A stretch of 64,000 bases of DNA from Curtobacterium sp. MMLR14_010 (GTDB taxonomy: Bacteria > Actinomycetota > Actinomycetes > Actinomycetales > Microbacteriaceae), in assembly GCF_001865015.1 (NCBI RefSeq), contig NZ_MJGV01000046.1, forward strand, positions 1-64,000, given 5' to 3'. Position numbers and translations under genes: made by a program. Shown piece after piece: positions 8,479 to 15,863 of the stretch. Every line of letters starts with the position of its first letter. Position 1 is the first letter of the stretch. A model generated the notes under the pieces. That model searched no databases and was not told the DNA's origin. It saw only the letters and a program-made list of their open reading frames with translations.

Positions 8479-8528
8479 GTCGCACTTGGCGTCGGGTCGG
8501 CTGGCGCCGAGCCGATACGAACTGCGAC
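8479..8528. repeat. Long imperfect hairpin closing repeat copy 1
   Basis: Arms at 8479-8500 and 8507-8528 pair with a six-base loop and a few mismatches. The same hairpin closes copy 3 (8939-8988) with only two mismatches; in copy 2 it is more decayed. Compensating retention of pairing across copies suggests that structure matters. Confidence 0.65.
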
Positions 8529-8938
8529 CTCACCGGGCCCGACTGGTCACGACTCCCCGCTCACGTTCGGTGAGTGGTCGCGTTCCGTCGGCCGGGAGGC
8601 CGCCGGCCGACGGTTCGTGGCCGGTCGGCGGTGCGCTGGCGGGGTATCGTGACCGCTCGGCGGACGGGAGGCGCGGAACGGCGGTGAGGTCACACCTCGT
8701 GTCGGGTCGGCTGGCGCGAGCCGACCCGAACTGCGACCTCACCGGGCCTGACTGGTCACGACTCCCCGCTCACGTTCCGCGAGTGGTCGCGTCCTGTCGG
8801 CCGGGAGGCCCCCGGCCGACGGGCCGTGGCCGGTCGGCGGTGCGCCGTCGGGGTGTCGTGACCAGTCGGCGGACGGGAGGCGCGGGGCGGGGCCGCCACG
8901 AGCCTCCAGTCCGACGGGTGGCGCGGAACGGCGGTGAA

Positions 8939-8988
8939 GTCGCACTTGGTGTCGGGTCGGGCGGCACCGAGCCGACACGAAGTGCGAC
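8939..8988 (-). terminator. Strong hairpin immediately 3' of the 8990-9346 gene
   Basis: 22-base arms (8939-8960 and 8967-8988) with two mismatches and a six-base loop. The stem starts one base after the stop codon of the minus-strand HExxH gene, so it may serve as its terminator, although no U-tract follows. It is also the closing module of the third repeat copy. Confidence 0.5.
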
Positions 8989-8989
8989 C

Positions 8990-9346
8990 TCAGCGGTAGC
9001 CGCCGTCCTCGAGGCCGGCCTCGACCTCGAAGCGGTTGCGCAGGGGGTCCCGGCCGGCGGCGGCATAGAGCACGGGCATGAGCATGCCGTACCGCCGCCA
9101 CTGCGCCACGTGCACCCGCTCGTGGCGGAGCACCCGGGGGCCGTCGTTGTCCCGTGTCAGGTAGACGGACCCGACGCAGGTGCCGCCGCGCCGGAACACC
9201 CAGCGCGGCAGCCCCGTGCAGACGATCAGCCCGTCGACGACCCGGACCGGGCCGGTGGACAGGGGCAGTCCGACGGCGAGGCCGACGAGCGTGCCGAACA
9301 GCCAACCGACCCGGGAGATGGGGGAGTCGAGCAGGGGGTTGCGCAC
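8990..9346 (-). CDS. Small conserved membrane-associated protein with an HExxH motif
   Basis: 118 residues starting at GTG, three bases after the stop of the upstream oxidoreductase gene, so probably co-transcribed with it. There is one hydrophobic stretch (about residues 13-30, VGWLFGTLVGLAVGLPLS) and then RHERVHVAQWRRYG near residue 74-87, where HERVH fits the HExxH zinc-binding pattern; a later FEVEAGLEDG could supply a third ligand. I do not recognise a characterised family. Its stop codon lies at the edge of the third copy of the extragenic repeat. Confidence 0.7.
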   Translation of the reverse strand: MRNPLLDSPISRVGWLFGTLVGLAVGLPLSTGPVRVVDGLIVCTGLPRWVFRRGGTCVGSVYLTRDNDGPRVLRHERVHVAQWRRYGMLMPVLYAAAGRDPLRNRFEVEAGLEDGGYR

Positions 9347-9349
9347 CCG

Positions 9350-10768
9350 CTACTCCGGGCGGCCGTAGGTCTCGAGCAGTCGCAGCCAGATCTCGTTCAT
9401 CGTCGGGTAGGCGGGGACGGCGTGCCACAGGCGGTCGATCGGGACCTCGCCGACGACGGCGATGGTCGCGCCCTGCAGCATCTCGGCGACGTCCTGGCCG
9501 ACGAAGGTCATGCCGACGACGACCTTGCGGTCCTCGTCCACGACCATGTTCGCGCGGCCGACGTAGCCGTCCGCCTGCAGTGCGGCGCCGGCGATGCTGC
9601 CGAGTTCGTACTCGACGACGCGGACGTTGAGTCCCTGCTGCTTGGCCTTCTCCTCGGTGAGGCCGACGCTGGCGACCTCGGGGTCGGTGAAGGTGACCTG
9701 CGGGGCGGCGGCGTGGTCGGCGGTCGCGACGTGCGCGCCCCACGGCTCGGTGTGCAGCGGCGTGCCCTGGAAGCGGGCGGCGATGGCCTCACCGGCGGCG
9801 CGGGCCTGGTACTTGCCCTGGTGCGTGAGGAGGACGCGGTGGTTCACGTCACCGACGGCGTAGAGCCAGTCGGTGCCGGTGACGAGCATGGTGTCGTCGA
9901 CGTCGAGCCAGTCGCCCGCGGTCAGTCCGACGGTGTCGAGGCCGAGGTCCTTCGTGTGGGCGGCGCGGCCGGTGGCGGCGAGGACCTCGCTCGTGATGAC
10001 GGTGGTGCCGTCGTCGAGGGTCGTCGTGACCAGGCCGTGCTCGTCGCGGTCGACGCGGGTCGGGTTGACGCCGGTGCGGACGTCGATGCCGGCCTCGCGC
10101 ATCGCGTCGGCGACGAGCTCCCCGGCGAACGGCTCCATGCCGCCGAGCAGGCCGTGGCGGGCCACGAGCGTGACCTTCGCGCCGAGCGAGGCCCAGGCGG
10201 TGGCGAGCTCGGAGCCGGCGACGCCGCCGCCGATGACCATGAGGCTCTCGGGGACCTGGCGGGCGCTGGTGCCCTCGCGGGTGCCCCACGGCTTCGCGTC
10301 GGCGAGGCCGTCGATGGGCGGCAGGGTGTGCAGCGAGCCGGTGACGACCGCGACGGCCGCGCGGGCGGTGTGGGTCTCGACCTGGCCGTCGGGGCCGGTG
10401 ACCTCGAGCGTCTTCGGGCCGGTGATCCGGGCGTGGCCACGGAGCAGGGCGATGTCGGCGGACTCGAGCCAGGCGACCTGGCTGCTGTCGTCCCAGTCGC
10501 TCGTGAACGAGGTGCGACGGGCCAGCACGGCGGCGGCGTCGAGCGTCCCGGTCACGGCCTGCTTCGCGCCGTCGAGCCGCCGGGCCGCTGCCAGGGCGTG
10601 GCCACTGCGGAGGAGCGCCTTCGAGGGCATGCACGCCCAGTAGGAGCACTCGCCGCCGACGAGCTCCGCCTCCACCACGGCGACCGACAGGCCGCGCTTG
10701 TGGGCGTAGTCCGCCACGTTCTCGCCGACAGCGCCGGCTCCGATCACGATGAGGTCGTAGTCCGTCAT
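9350..10768 (-). CDS. FAD-dependent pyridine nucleotide-disulfide oxidoreductase (dihydrolipoyl dehydrogenase/mercuric reductase-like)
   Basis: A 472-residue class-I flavoprotein disulfide reductase. Seen: N-terminal FAD motif IGAGAVGENVA, redox motif GGECSYWACMPSK with the CxxxxC pair intact, NAD(P)-binding GGGVAGSELA near residue 185, the second FAD site YAVGDVNHR, and the dimerisation domain from about residue 350. The usual C-terminal HAHPTxxE of lipoamide dehydrogenase is VPAYPTMNE here, so the catalytic His appears replaced by Tyr. That argues against lipoamide dehydrogenase and for another electron acceptor. Starts at ATG; operon with the small HExxH gene. Confidence 0.88.
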   Translation of the reverse strand: MTDYDLIVIGAGAVGENVADYAHKRGLSVAVVEAELVGGECSYWACMPSKALLRSGHALAAARRLDGAKQAVTGTLDAAAVLARRTSFTSDWDDSSQVAWLESADIALLRGHARITGPKTLEVTGPDGQVETHTARAAVAVVTGSLHTLPPIDGLADAKPWGTREGTSARQVPESLMVIGGGVAGSELATAWASLGAKVTLVARHGLLGGMEPFAGELVADAMREAGIDVRTGVNPTRVDRDEHGLVTTTLDDGTTVITSEVLAATGRAAHTKDLGLDTVGLTAGDWLDVDDTMLVTGTDWLYAVGDVNHRVLLTHQGKYQARAAGEAIAARFQGTPLHTEPWGAHVATADHAAAPQVTFTDPEVASVGLTEEKAKQQGLNVRVVEYELGSIAGAALQADGYVGRANMVVDEDRKVVVGMTFVGQDVAEMLQGATIAVVGEVPIDRLWHAVPAYPTMNEIWLRLLETYGRPE

Positions 10769-10887
10769 GTCGCCGAGCGTACGCGGGCCGGCATGAGCCG
10801 CGCCGAGCGGTCTGTGCCCCGGTGGTGGTCAGAGGTGGGCAGGAGCAGGCAGGGGTGGTCAGGGGCAGGGAGGAGCGGGCTGGAGCC

Positions 10888-11709
10888 TCAGGACACGCGG
10901 GAGGCGGCCGACAGTGCGCCGACTGCCCGCAGGATGACGCCCATGTCGTCGACTGCTCGGTCCGGGTCGACCGGGGCGAAGCCGGTGATCGCCGCACCGA
11001 CGAGCCGACGGCCGCGGGTCGCCGCGTGGATCCGCTCGACGAGCCCGGCGCCGTCGAGACCGAACGGCACGGGTTCGAGCAGGCCGTCGACCTCGGACGG
11101 GTCGAGGACGTCGAGGTCGGCGTGCACGTAGACGGAGTCCGCTCCGGTGGCCTCGACCGCCGCGGCGAGGGCCTCGGGGGTCGCGGCGTCGACGTCGAGG
11201 TGGCGGATCCCCGCGCGGGTGACGGCGTTCACCTCGGCGTCCTCGACCCCGCGGGTGCCGGCGAGGACGACCGACCCGGCGGCCACGGACGGCAGGTCGG
11301 GGAAGAGGTCGGCCGGGCGGTCGACCAGCAGCCGGAGCGCCGCGGTCTCGGCGGCGATGGGCTGCGCACGGTTGAGCGGACGGTACCCGCTGGAGCCGGA
11401 GATGCGCACGAAGGCGGTGCCCGGTCCGAGTGCGACGCTGCCGCCGAGGGCACTGGCGCCGTCCCCGCCGATGACGAGCACCGGCTCGGTGGCGATGGCG
11501 ATCTCCTGCGCGACACGGTCCGCGACCTGCAGGACCGAGGTGTACCGGGCGACGGCGGTCTCGAGGCGGTCACCCGCTCCGACCGGGACGTCGACGACGG
11601 TGGTGGCGGCACGGGGGAGGTCGGCTGCGATCGCGGACGCGCCGTCGCCGAGGCGCATCGCACGCGACGACGCCGAACCCTGCCACTGACCGACGACGAG
11701 GAACTGCAT
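10888..11709 (-). CDS. Arginase/agmatinase-fold protein with degenerate metal site
   Basis: 273 residues with the arginase-family (ureohydrolase) layout: VLVIGGDGAS near residue 78 where active enzymes have GGDH, VRISGSSGYRP where active enzymes have DAHxD, and a preserved YVHADLDVLDP near residue 190. Thus the His of motif 1 and the three ligands of motif 2 are missing while the motif-3 aspartates remain. A normal binuclear manganese site cannot form, so arginase or agmatinase activity is doubtful. The protein is otherwise full length and in frame, so it is not an obvious pseudogene. Monocistronic, ATG start. Confidence 0.8.
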   Translation of the reverse strand: MQFLVVGQWQGSASSRAMRLGDGASAIAADLPRAATTVVDVPVGAGDRLETAVARYTSVLQVADRVAQEIAIATEPVLVIGGDGASALGGSVALGPGTAFVRISGSSGYRPLNRAQPIAAETAALRLLVDRPADLFPDLPSVAAGSVVLAGTRGVEDAEVNAVTRAGIRHLDVDAATPEALAAAVEATGADSVYVHADLDVLDPSEVDGLLEPVPFGLDGAGLVERIHAATRGRRLVGAAITGFAPVDPDRAVDDMGVILRAVGALSAASRVS

Positions 11710-11796
11710 GTCCTCATCCTGTCAGGCGGGTCCGGCGTCGTCGCGGATGTTGCGCTCAGACTGGCCGATCCGTCGAGATCGGCCGGCCGGTCTCGA

Positions 11797-12522
11797 CTAG
11801 ATCGTCGAGGAGCCGCCCGACTTCAGCGCGGCGAGACGGGCCTCGACCTCGGCGTCGCGGCCGACGTCCTCGAGGCTCTCGAACTGGGCGTCGAGGCTCG
11901 ACGCCTGCAGCTCCTGCTGGCCGATGACCTTGGCCTCTTCGCGACGGACCTTCTCCTCGAAGCGTGCGAGGTCACTCGTCGGGTCGGTGACGTCGATGTT
12001 GCCGACGGCGTCGTTGACCTTGGACTGGGCCTCGGCGGTCTTGGCGCGCGCGACCAGGCTGTTGCGCTTGGCCTTGAGCTCCTCGAGCTTCTGCTCCATG
12101 CCGGCGAGGCCCTGCTTGAGCTTGTCGACCTGCTCGTTCTGCGTGGCGAGCGGTGACGCGTTGTCCTTGACCTCTTGCTCGGCGGCGATCTGCTTGCCGA
12201 TGGCGATCTTGGCGAGGTTGTCGAACTTGTCGGCGTCGGCGGACTTGCCCTCGGCGCGGTACTTGTCGGCGGCGACGGACGCGTTCGCGGCCTTCTGGCC
12301 CCACTCCTGCGCCGCGCGGACGTCCTCCTCGTTGTCCTGCTCGAGCAGGCGGAGGTTGCCGATGGTCTGCGCGATGGCGCTCTTGGCGTCGGCGATGTTG
12401 TTCGTGTAGTCGCGCACGAGCTGGTCGAGCATCATCTGCGGGTCTTCCGCGTTGTCGATGAGCTGGTTGACGTTCGCCCGGACGAGTCCGGAGATGCGAC
12501 CGAAGATGGACTGCTTTGCCAT
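11797..12522 (-). CDS. pspA: PspA/IM30 family envelope-stress protein
   Basis: 241 residues, almost entirely helical and charged. The start AKQSIFGRISGLVRANVNQLIDNAEDP is the family's amphipathic membrane-binding helix, followed by DQLVRDYTNNIADAKSAIAQTI and long coiled-coil segments, ending in a short flexible tail. It peripherally binds the cytoplasmic face of the membrane and stabilises it. The ATG follows a GGAAAGGGA ribosome site. It lies 83 bases downstream of the TPM-domain gene on the same strand, a pairing that fits a joint envelope-maintenance role (inference). Confidence 0.92.
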   Translation of the reverse strand: MAKQSIFGRISGLVRANVNQLIDNAEDPQMMLDQLVRDYTNNIADAKSAIAQTIGNLRLLEQDNEEDVRAAQEWGQKAANASVAADKYRAEGKSADADKFDNLAKIAIGKQIAAEQEVKDNASPLATQNEQVDKLKQGLAGMEQKLEELKAKRNSLVARAKTAEAQSKVNDAVGNIDVTDPTSDLARFEEKVRREEAKVIGQQELQASSLDAQFESLEDVGRDAEVEARLAALKSGGSSTI

Positions 12523-12605
12523 TGCTGTTCCCTTTCCTGGGGTGGTCTGCTGGGTGTTCGTGGGGGAGCCGGGGGAGCCGGGGGAGCCGGACGAGCGCTG
12601 CTGGG

Positions 12606-14612
12606 TCAGAACCGGCCGCCGCCGGAGAAGCCGCCGCCGCCCCCGCCGCCGCCACCTCCGCCGAAGCCTCCGCCCCCGCCGAAGCCGCCGCCGCCGCCGC
12701 CGAAGCCGCCCCCGCCGAACGAGCCGCCGCCGTAGCTGCCGCCGCGTCCTCCGAGGAGTCCGCCGAGCACGATGCCGGTGACGAGGCCGCCGAGCTGGGC
12801 GCCGTTGCCGCCGCCGCCCGCGCCGGGCCAGCCGCCCATGTCGTTGCCGGCTTCGTCCATGGCGGCGGCCGCGTACTGCTCCGCCGCACGGGCGGCCTGA
12901 AGGGCCTGTTGCGGGTCGTGGGTGGCGAGCTGCACGGCGTCGTCGAGCGCGCGCTCGGCCTCGGACAGGCGGGTGCGGGCCGTGGGACCGACACCGCCGC
13001 GGCGCAGCGAGATGAACTCGCGCGCCTGGCTGATCCGGGTGCGGGCGTCGCGGAGGGCGGCATTCAGGGCCTGCTGCGCGCGCTGCTGCTGCTCCTGCGC
13101 GGTGCGTGCGGACGCCAGGGCCGCGTCGATCTCGGTGTTCGCACGGGTGAGGGCATCGACCGCGGCGATCGGGTCCTTCGGGTCGAGGCGTTCGCGGAGG
13201 ACCGTCTCGGCGGTCACCACCGCGGAGGCGAGCTCGGGGGTGGTCGTCCGCATGGCGCGTGCCGCGGCGACGTCGCCCTGGATGTCGAGGCGCATGGCCT
13301 CGACGCGGGCGGACGCTTCGCGGAAGGTGGTCTCGGCGCCGGTGGCGCTGGCCGTCAGCTGCTGGACCTGGGCCAGGGCGTGCTGGGCGTCGCGGACGGC
13401 GACCACGGCCTGGCCCTTGTCGCCGCTGGCGATCGCGGCGTCGGCGGCCTGGGAGCGTTCCGTGGCGAACGTCAGGACCTGGTGCGCCTGGTCCACGGCG
13501 TCGGCGACGGACGCCAGGGTGCGCCCGCCGTAGGCCGCGCGGACGCGGTCGAGGGCGGTGGCGGCAGCGGCGAGCTCGGCCGGGGCTGCCCGGACGGCGT
13601 CGCCGAGTGCCGACGCGGCGCCCTCGACGCCGTCCTCGAGCGAACGGAGCTGGTCGAACGACTCCGTCTGCTGCTCGATGGACGCGTGGGCCTGCTCGCA
13701 GATCTGGATGATCTGGTTCGACCACTCGGCACGCTGCTGCGGGGAGTCGGGGACCTCGTCGTCGAGCTGCTGCTGGAAGGTGAACGCCCGGCGGACGTCC
13801 TTCTTGGCGGCGGCGACGGCCTTCGCGAACGGTTCGGCAGCGTCGGCGCCGAACTGCGCGGTGGCGAAGCCGACCTCTTGCTCAGCGGTGCGGAGCTCGT
13901 CGTCGATGGTGACGAGTGCCCCGCCGGCGGTGCGTTCGAGGTCGGCGAGGGAGGCTTCCTGCGCCCGGGCTGCCTCGGCCCGGCGGCGGAGGTTCCGGCG
14001 GCGGATGACGAGCACCACGACGACGACCGCGACCACGAGGACGAGCAGCGCGATCCAGAGCCCCGTCAGGTCGGCCGGCTTCTGGCTGTCGTTGAGCCCG
14101 GTGGCGAACGCGGTGGCCGCACCGGCCCAGTCGTCGTTCCGCAGCTTCGGGATGAGGTCGTCGTTCACCGCGGACTGCACGTCCGAGGAGGTGATCGAGG
14201 TCTCGTTGGTCTGCTGGACGTCGTACGTGCGCGCCTGCGTCGCGATGGAGAGCAGGATGCCGTTCGAGTCGATCTGGTTCTGCGACATCGTCGCGTCGCC
14301 CCAGGCCGTGTGGTCGGTCGGGTCGGTGAACTCCGGCACGAACACGACGTAGAGCTGCGTGTCGGTCTGGTCGGCCAGGTCCCGGACCGCGCGTTCCACC
14401 GAGGCCTGTTGCGCTCCGGTCAGGGCGTCGGCATCGTCGAGGACGTAGGCGCCGCCGAGGTCGACCGGTGCGGTCGCCTGCGCTGCCGTCGCCGGTGCCA
14501 CGACCAGGAACGCCGCGACGAGCGCCGCGGCGACGCGCGCCGCCCACCGCCCGGACGTCCCCCTGTCCGTGCTCGACCGCCTGGTGTCCGATCCACGTTG
14601 GACCGCTCGCAT
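12606..14612 (-). CDS. TPM-domain membrane protein with coiled-coil region and glycine-rich tail
   Basis: 668 residues. Signal peptide at residues 25-48 (WAARVAAALVAAFLVVAPATAAQA), TPM domain at about 50-180 (LGGAYVLDDADALTG, QTDTQLYVVFVPEFTD, GILLSIATQARTYDVQ), one membrane segment at about 195-215, then a long alpha-helical cytoplasmic region and a tail of GGxxF repeats (12606-12730). TPM domains of the YgcG type occur in photosystem repair and membrane proteins of unknown enzyme activity. ATG at 14612-14610 is chosen because it follows GGAGAA and opens the signal peptide; the longer in-frame reading begins in the divergent intergenic region. Upstream of pspA. Confidence 0.87.
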   Translation of the reverse strand: MRAVQRGSDTRRSSTDRGTSGRWAARVAAALVAAFLVVAPATAAQATAPVDLGGAYVLDDADALTGAQQASVERAVRDLADQTDTQLYVVFVPEFTDPTDHTAWGDATMSQNQIDSNGILLSIATQARTYDVQQTNETSITSSDVQSAVNDDLIPKLRNDDWAGAATAFATGLNDSQKPADLTGLWIALLVLVVAVVVVVLVIRRRNLRRRAEAARAQEASLADLERTAGGALVTIDDELRTAEQEVGFATAQFGADAAEPFAKAVAAAKKDVRRAFTFQQQLDDEVPDSPQQRAEWSNQIIQICEQAHASIEQQTESFDQLRSLEDGVEGAASALGDAVRAAPAELAAAATALDRVRAAYGGRTLASVADAVDQAHQVLTFATERSQAADAAIASGDKGQAVVAVRDAQHALAQVQQLTASATGAETTFREASARVEAMRLDIQGDVAAARAMRTTTPELASAVVTAETVLRERLDPKDPIAAVDALTRANTEIDAALASARTAQEQQQRAQQALNAALRDARTRISQAREFISLRRGGVGPTARTRLSEAERALDDAVQLATHDPQQALQAARAAEQYAAAAMDEAGNDMGGWPGAGGGGNGAQLGGLVTGIVLGGLLGGRGGSYGGGSFGGGGFGGGGGGFGGGGGFGGGGGGGGGGGFSGGGRF

Positions 14613-14651
14613 CCGTTCTCCGTCCGTCCGGCAGCGCCCGCGCCCGCGACC

Positions 14652-14663
14652 CGGGAGGCCCGG
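14652..14663. repeat. Dispersed 12-mer CGGGAGGCCCGG (copy 1)
   Basis: Identical 12-mers occur at 25753-25764 and 46372-46383, all in short intergenic regions just upstream of genes, and a related form (CTGGAGGCCCGG) at 34370-34381. The centre is self-complementary. The spread suggests a genome-wide extragenic motif. Confidence 0.5.
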
Positions 14664-14754
14664 TGTGCCGCGGAGGGAGCGCCGTCGCCCGAAGTGTATC
14701 CAGGCAGCGCACGCGTTCCCCCAGAACCACCGCGACCTGTGGACAGACTGCACC

Positions 14755-14775
14755 GGGGGACGGGATCTGTCCCCC
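14755..14775. promoter_or_regulatory. Inverted repeat upstream of the 14830 small gene
   Basis: GGGGGAC and GTCCCCC form a perfect 7-bp stem with a 7-base spacer in the divergent region between the TPM gene and the small gene at 14830. It lies about 55 bases before that gene's ATG. It could be an operator; no repressor is recognisable nearby. Confidence 0.35.
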
Positions 14776-14829
14776 GACGAGGGGTACCATCGGCGCAAGT
14801 GACCGTTTCGACGACGAAAGGGGTCAGCA

Positions 14830-15033
14830 ATGGAACGAACGATGAACACCGAGGTCGTCCCGCTGGAGGACGGCTTCCACCGGGTGTCGACACCGGCGAG
14901 CGGCGTGATCGGCTTCGTGCGTGAGCACAACGGCCGGTACGAGGTCCTGCGGGGACGTGTCCGTCAGGCCACGCGGTCCGAGGGCCAGTACTCCACGATG
15001 AACGTGGCACTGATCGCACTCACGCACGCCTGA
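14830..15033 (+). CDS. Small protein of unknown function (67 aa)
   Basis: I do not recognise a family. The 67 residues (MERTMNTEVVPLEDGFHRV...) read like a compact beta-rich domain, with GVIGFVREHNGRYEVLRG in the middle. A good ribosome site (AAAGGGG) precedes the ATG by seven bases, and a strong hairpin follows the stop, which together support a real, monocistronic gene. No signal peptide or membrane segment. Confidence 0.75.
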   Translation: MERTMNTEVVPLEDGFHRVSTPASGVIGFVREHNGRYEVLRGRVRQATRSEGQYSTMNVALIALTHA

Positions 15034-15068
15034 CGGACACCCACGGTGCACCCGAGGCACCGTGCCCG

Positions 15069-15104
15069 ACACGAGGCGCCGCCAGCGATGGCGGCGCCTC
15101 GTGT
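15069..15104 (+). terminator. Perfect 15-bp hairpin terminator
   Basis: Arms 15069-15083 and 15090-15104 pair without mismatch around the loop AGCGAT. It begins 35 bases after the stop of the small gene. No T-run follows, which is common for actinobacterial terminators. Confidence 0.75.
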
Positions 15105-15137
15105 GCGTCTGCGGACGAGACCGACCCCCTGCCCACG

Positions 15138-15143
15138 TACGCT
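15138..15143 (+). promoter_or_regulatory. Putative -10 box (TACGCT) for a leaderless phosphopantetheinyl transferase mRNA
   Basis: TACGCT ends six bases before the ATG, so transcription should start at or next to the start codon. The only ribosome-site-like bases (CAGGG) directly abut the ATG. Confidence 0.4.
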
Positions 15144-15149
15144 GCAGGG

Positions 15150-15863
15150 ATGGGTGAGCCGAGCCTCCAGGCCGTGACGGTGCGCCTCGCGCACCCTGGT
15201 GGGTCCCGTGCAGCTGACCGGGAGGCCCTCCTCGCCTCCGTCGCGGACGTCACCCGAGCGGACCCCGCCTCCACCGCCGTCGGCCGCCGGTGTGCGCACT
15301 GCGGCAGCGACGCGCACGGTCAGCCCTGGGCGACGGTGCACGCCGTCGCCGTCGGCGTCAGCCTGTCGCGGACTCTCGGGGTGCTCGCCCTCGCCGTGGG
15401 GCCCGTCGGCCTCGGCGTCGACGTCGAGCGCGTCAGCCGGGTGGCCGCGGCGCCGCTCGACGCGTCCACGCCGGGGGAACACGAGCGGTACGGCGCCGAC
15501 CCCGCCCGACTCGCGGCGTGCTGGGCGGCGAAGGAGGCCGTGCTGAAGCGGGACGGCCGCGGGCTCCGTGTCGACCCGGCGTCCGTCGACGTCGACCTCG
15601 ACGCGGGCACCGCCGTGCTCGACGGCGCCGTGCACCGGGTGCGGGTGCTGCACCTCGACGACGACCTCGTGCTGGCCGTGGCGACCGACACCGAGCGGAT
15701 CGTGCTCGACGACCAGCGTCAGCGTCAGCGCTGGCGCGTCGGCAGTTCCGGGACGCCCGGCTCGTCGATCCAGGGCGCCAGCACGGCCGCGATCTCGGTC
15801 GCGCTGCGGTCGGCCGCGTCCGCGAAGGCGTCGTGCACGTCCTCGGGCGTGACCGTGCCGTGA
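15150..15863 (+). CDS. 4'-phosphopantetheinyl transferase superfamily protein (Sfp-type)
   Basis: 237 residues. The segment RRCAHCGSDAHGQPW (residues ~46-60), the magnesium site GVDVERVS near residue 88, and WAAKEAVLKRDGRG near residue 124 are the ordered motifs of Sfp-type transferases, which move phosphopantetheine from CoA onto carrier-protein serines. The only carrier protein in the window is encoded 3.4 kb away in the poly-amino-acid synthetase, a plausible substrate. Recognisable fold ends near residue 185; the last ~46 residues are low-complexity and are read from the antisense strand of the converging peptidase gene (139-bp overlap). Confidence 0.85.
   Translation: MGEPSLQAVTVRLAHPGGSRAADREALLASVADVTRADPASTAVGRRCAHCGSDAHGQPWATVHAVAVGVSLSRTLGVLALAVGPVGLGVDVERVSRVAAAPLDASTPGEHERYGADPARLAACWAAKEAVLKRDGRGLRVDPASVDVDLDAGTAVLDGAVHRVRVLHLDDDLVLAVATDTERIVLDDQRQRQRWRVGSSGTPGSSIQGASTAAISVALRSAASAKASCTSSGVTVP

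Larger units (their letters stand above)
8301..8992. repeat. Three tandem imperfect copies of a ~240-bp structured extragenic repeat
   Basis: Copies begin with GACTGGTCACGACTCCCCGC at 8301, 8541 and 8750 and run 240, 209 and about 243 bases. Copy 2 lacks an internal block of about 31 bases. Each copy holds the inverted pair TGGTCACGAC / GTCGTGACCA about 100 bases apart (one or two mismatches in copies 2 and 3), a GC-rich palindrome around GTCGGCC...GGCCGAC, and a closing long hairpin. No protein is supported in either strand. This fills the 724-base gap between two convergent genes (7447-8265 plus and 8990-9346 minus). Confidence 0.85.

Noticed and set aside
8301-8992. Possible CRISPR array
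   Set aside because: Only three units of about 240 bp, no short repeat/spacer alternation and no cas genes.
8465-11131. 888-residue plus-strand frame across the repeat region and the oxidoreductase
   Set aside because: It runs antisense to three real minus-strand genes and its repeat-region part is only tandem non-coding DNA.
10888-11709. Pseudogene call for the arginase-fold gene
   Set aside because: Frame, length and remaining motifs are intact; substitutions are confined to metal sites, which suggests altered function rather than decay.
12606-12735. GCC/CCG-rich tract as a possible trinucleotide repeat element or CRISPR-like array
   Set aside because: It encodes the glycine-rich GGxxF tail common in TPM-domain proteins, so it is explained by coding.
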